Shown here: in pieces, positions 7,007 through 9,636 of the stretch
Position numbering within the stretch: position 1 is the first letter of the stretch
How the letters are laid out: every line of letters starts with the position of its first letter
DNA from: Acidobacteriota bacterium
Lineage (GTDB): Bacteria > Acidobacteriota > Terriglobia > Terriglobales > Acidobacteriaceae
Reading direction: 5' to 3'
DNA: 9,636 bases
Assembly: GCA_003225655.1 (NCBI GenBank)
Contig: QIAW01000289.1
Location: 4,391-14,026 of the forward strand
Program-made: the position numbers and the translations under genes
The notes under the pieces: model-generated
Seen by the model: the letters and a program-made list of their open reading frames with translations, nothing else
What the model was told of the DNA's origin: nothing
Database searches by the model: none

Positions 7007-9636
7007 ATGAAAACACAGTTTGGTTCGTGTAGCACCATAAAGCGGGCGGTTCTGTTTCTGCTCTTCGTTGCCATTGTTACTGCTCCGCTAGCAGCGCAAA
7101 CGCGCCAGTTTACGATCAAGAACAACTGCTCTGAGACCGTTTGGCTGGCTGGAGCAGGCACTCCTACCCCTGTGTTCAACGGTTCTTCGGGCGGATTGCA
7201 AATGCTTCCGGGCGCGAGCGTGGTCACTACCGTTCCAATCCCGTGGACCGCGGGCAGGTTTTGGGGACGCAGGAACTGCACCTTCGACAGCAGTGGCAAA
7301 GGATCGTGCGAAACCGGAGATTGCGGCGGCGTGTTGCAATGCACGCACACCGGCGCGGGGAACACCACGTTAGCTGAGTTCACACTGACCGGCGCTACTA
7401 CCGGCAGCGACAACTACGACGTCAGTCTGGTGGATGCCTTCGATTTTCCCATTTCGATACAGCTTGACGATCCGGCTCCCTCGCACTGCGTTAATCCCGC
7501 GTGCCAGGTAGATCTGCGCACTTTGTGTCCCGTGGACCAGCAGAATAAGGACTCGGCCGGAAACGTGATTGGATGCAAGAGCTTGTGTGGAAAGTACAGC
7601 ACTCCCAACTACTGTTGTGGCGGACCCTATGGAGTGCCTGGAGCGTGTAACAACGTCTCGTGGAATACAAATTTCCGCGGAACCGTTGTCAAAAACGCAT
7701 GCCCATCCGTCTACGGCTATGCTTATGACGATGCTTCCAGCGATTTCGGATGCCATCCGCCCGCGGCGCCTGGATACATCGTCACTTTCTGTCCAGATCC
7801 CAGCGTTCCCAATTCGAATCTGAATACGAACCCTACTTTTACCATTACGGCCAGCGATGACGGCCAGACCGTAGCTCCGGGGAATTCGGTGACGTACCAC
7901 CTGAACGTCGCTGCCAGCAGCATCTTCAGCGGAACCGTGCGTCTGAGCGCGGCCCATTTACCGCAAAGCTGCACTTGGGCCGCGGGCGGAGCGGCAAGCT
8001 GCACTACCGCAGCCTCCTCGGCGACCTTCAGCACGACATCGGTTGCACTTACACCCGGCGCGACTGTGCCGGTCACGCTGACGATCAAAGCCAACGCCAG
8101 CCCAGCGCCAATATTGGGTTCAAGCAACATCGAAGTAATCGGGCAAAGCGGTGCTCTGGAGAATGTTTGGGAAGGCGCATTAACGGTCGCTGACCCCACG
8201 GCGCAGGATTACACGCTGCAAGTTACACCCACTGCTCCGCAAATCATCGCGCCGGGCGGCTCGATGGTTTACAACATGACCCTCACGCCCCTCAATGGTT
8301 TCACCGGGACGGTTAATTTTCTTTCTTTTGGCGTACCCCCGGGTACAGCTTCCTTCAGTCCCGGTTCGGTCGCCTTGTCAGGATCGGCGCAGACAGCCAA
8401 GTTCACCATCAACACTTCGTCCAGCGCCACGAAGAAGACGTACTACCCTCTGATCACAACATTCAGCGGGAACCGCCTGCATGATTCCCAAAACGCTCTA
8501 ACGCTGTCTACTGGCGGAACGCCGGACTTCACCATCGCAGCTACGCCTGCCTCGCAGAGTGTAGTGCAGGGGAATAGCACAACCTATACGGTATCAGTCA
8601 GTCCGCAGAATGGCTTTACTGGGAGCGTGTCGCTGGGCGCCAGCGGATTGCCCTCCGGCGCGGGCGCCAGCTTTAATCCCGCGTCGATCAACGGCTCGAG
8701 CACATCTACGCTTACAGTTGCGACCGCAAGCTCGACTCCGGCGGGCAACTATACACTCACCATCACGGGCACGAGCGGCAGCTTGTCGCATCCTGCCAAC
8801 GTTACACTGACAGTCACGGGCACGCCACCTCAACCACCCTCAAACCTGGCGGCAACTGCGCTTTCCAGTTCTGCCATCAACCTGAGTTGGACTGCATCGC
8901 CGACCTCGGGGGTGACATACAGTGTCTTCCGCAGTACGACTTCCGGGTTCGCGCCCTCCAGCAGCAACCAGATCGCCAGCGGAGTAACAGGCGCATCGTT
9001 TGCCGATTCCGCCTTGACCTGCAACACTGCTTACTTCTATCTGGTGGAGGCCGCTAATTCGGGTGGCTCATCGGCGCCTTCGAACCAAGCCAGCGCAACC
9101 ACCCAAGCCTGCGTCGGGCCGAACATCGATATCAATGCCGGCGGACCGGCAGCGGCTCCCTTTGTCGCCGACGAGGACTTCGCGGGCGGCGGCACCATCA
9201 ATCACGCCAACACCATTGACCTGAGCGGTGTGACCAACCCGGCGCCGATGGCGGTGTATCAGACCGCGCGCACGGGGAATTTCACCTACACCATTCCGGG
9301 CTTTGGTTCTGGGTCGAGCCAGACCGTGCGGCTGCACTTTGCCGAAACGTTCTTTTCTACCACCGGTTCCCGAGTCTTCAACGTGAAAATCAACGGCACG
9401 CAAGTATTGACCAACTTCGATATCGTTGCGGCCGCAGGCGCCATGAACAAGGCCGTCATTGAGCAGTTTACGGAGGCGGCGAATTCCAGCGGTCAGTATG
9501 TAATTCAGTTCACCTCGGTGGTCAACAACTCCCTGGTGAGCGGAATCGAAATCACCTCTGGCTCCACCACGTGCACTGTGCCCACCGCGCCCAGCGGGCT
9601 CAGCGCGACGGCAGCTTCCAGCAGCCAGATCAACCT
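7007..9636 (+). CDS. Secreted thaumatin-like protein (GH152-type) fused to three Ig-like domains, FN3, malectin and a second FN3 (3' partial)
   Basis: The frame runs from ATG 7007 to the right edge without a stop: 876 codons plus 2 bases. Signal peptide about 1-30 (ends PLAAQ). Thaumatin-like domain about 34-264 with 16 cysteines (41, 91, 101, 106, 112, 161, 166, 174, 190, 194, 203, 204, 214, 232, 249, 262), the full eight-disulfide set. It shows the family motifs GRFWGRRNC, TGDCGG, TLAEFTL, YDVSLVD and YAYDD. The acidic-cleft set is present: Arg84 or Arg88, Glu124, Asp138, Asp143, Asp241. In this family that cleft is linked to beta-1,3-glucan binding or endo-hydrolysis and to antifungal action. 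Then Ig-like domains 278-395, 401-503 and 507-605, FN3 611-703 (Cys672/Cys702), malectin 705-850, a linker with Cys856, and a second FN3 from 859. Ordinary thaumatin-like proteins have about 200-250 residues. It is 32 nt after the GH79 remnant, so probably in the same operon. Glucanase activity is inferred. Confidence 0.94.
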   Translation, partial: MKTQFGSCSTIKRAVLFLLFVAIVTAPLAAQTRQFTIKNNCSETVWLAGAGTPTPVFNGSSGGLQMLPGASVVTTVPIPWTAGRFWGRRNCTFDSSGKGSCETGDCGGVLQCTHTGAGNTTLAEFTLTGATTGSDNYDVSLVDAFDFPISIQLDDPAPSHCVNPACQVDLRTLCPVDQQNKDSAGNVIGCKSLCGKYSTPNYCCGGPYGVPGACNNVSWNTNFRGTVVKNACPSVYGYAYDDASSDFGCHPPAAPGYIVTFCPDPSVPNSNLNTNPTFTITASDDGQTVAPGNSVTYHLNVAASSIFSGTVRLSAAHLPQSCTWAAGGAASCTTAASSATFSTTSVALTPGATVPVTLTIKANASPAPILGSSNIEVIGQSGALENVWEGALTVADPTAQDYTLQVTPTAPQIIAPGGSMVYNMTLTPLNGFTGTVNFLSFGVPPGTASFSPGSVALSGSAQTAKFTINTSSSATKKTYYPLITTFSGNRLHDSQNALTLSTGGTPDFTIAATPASQSVVQGNSTTYTVSVSPQNGFTGSVSLGASGLPSGAGASFNPASINGSSTSTLTVATASSTPAGNYTLTITGTSGSLSHPANVTLTVTGTPPQPPSNLAATALSSSAINLSWTASPTSGVTYSVFRSTTSGFAPSSSNQIASGVTGASFADSALTCNTAYFYLVEAANSGGSSAPSNQASATTQACVGPNIDINAGGPAAAPFVADEDFAGGGTINHANTIDLSGVTNPAPMAVYQTARTGNFTYTIPGFGSGSSQTVRLHFAETFFSTTGSRVFNVKINGTQVLTNFDIVAAAGAMNKAVIEQFTEAANSSGQYVIQFTSVVNNSLVSGIEITSGSTTCTVPTAPSGLSATAASSSQIN
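8525..8818 (+). repeat. Ig-like module repeat, copy B (in the thaumatin-like protein)
   Basis: This is the partner of the Ig-like copy at 1438-1734, running from DFTIAATP to PANVTLTV. The two Ig-like domains just before it in the same protein (from nt 7838 and 8207) share the fold pattern (APG or V.G, then FTGTV) but are much more divergent. Confidence 0.85.
8837..9553 (+). repeat. FN3-malectin cassette, copy 5
   Basis: Fifth copy, in the thaumatin-like protein. The malectin opens NIDINAGGPAAAPF, slightly different from the QINSGGPAVSPF of the others, and it is followed in frame by a linker and another FN3. Confidence 0.88.
9587..9636 (+). repeat. Start of a sixth FN3-malectin cassette, cut by the window edge
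   Basis: The last codons read APSGLSATAASSSQIN, the opening of the FN3 module as in copies 2 and 4. A malectin domain is expected just beyond the edge, by analogy with copies 1-5. Confidence 0.7.

Noticed and set aside
7141..7377. Small plus-strand frames inside the thaumatin-like gene (also 7569-7823, 7975-8193, 8610-8810) and minus-strand 7370-7957
   Set aside because: All lie inside the frame that starts at 7007, which has a complete thaumatin fold and a good ribosome binding site. They show no domains or translation signals.
1..9636. CRISPR array, tRNA, rRNA, insertion sequence or phage attachment site
   Set aside because: The only repeats are the 0.3-0.7 kb protein-module repeats. I saw no short regularly spaced repeats, transposase, terminal inverted repeats or structured RNA gene.

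Overview
The window is a stretch of same-strand genes (+) for large, secreted, multi-domain carbohydrate-active proteins. It most resembles an acidobacterial genome (Acidobacteriota, Terriglobia-like). The reasons are the moderately high GC, the FN3-malectin and 'DFTI.ATP....V..G' Ig-like modules that are common there, and a GH79 domain built like the characterised Acidobacterium capsulatum beta-glucuronidase. This assignment is an inference; there is no rRNA or housekeeping marker in the window.

Layout: (1) nt 1-2472, the 3' part of a GH16 laminarinase-like glucanase followed by FN3, malectin, Ig-like, FN3 and malectin modules. (2) nt 2473-2690, an intergenic gap with a strong cUUCGg hairpin just after the stop and at best a weak promoter. 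(3) nt 2691-4031, a secreted protein with no recognisable catalytic domain: CBM6/35-like domain, FN3, malectin. (4) nt 4063-6261, a GH79 beta-glucuronidase-like enzyme with FN3 and malectin, whose frame is broken at the end of the malectin. (5) nt 6246-6974, a further FN3-malectin unit in another frame, evidently the detached C-terminus of the GH79 gene. (6) nt 7007 to the right edge, a thaumatin-like protein with all 16 canonical cysteines, followed by three Ig-like domains, FN3, malectin and the start of another FN3. This last frame is open to the edge, has no stop in the window, and is the longest coding region here.

Genes 2, 3/3b and 4 lie 31-32 nt apart, each with a purine-rich ribosome binding site, and look like one transcription unit. 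Gene 1 is set off by the hairpin. There are no transporters, regulators or cytoplasmic enzymes in view.

Working hypothesis: a set of exported proteins sharing near-identical FN3-malectin (CBM57-type) cassettes directs different catalytic heads to one polysaccharide target. GH16 and thaumatin-like (CAZy GH152) domains both point to beta-1,3-glucan. GH79 points to glucuronic-acid side chains. Together they suggest attack on fungal or plant cell walls or exopolysaccharide. The most notable points are the giant bacterial thaumatin fusion, the frame break in the GH79 gene at a repeat junction, and two FN3 subtypes distinguished by co-varying cysteine pairs.
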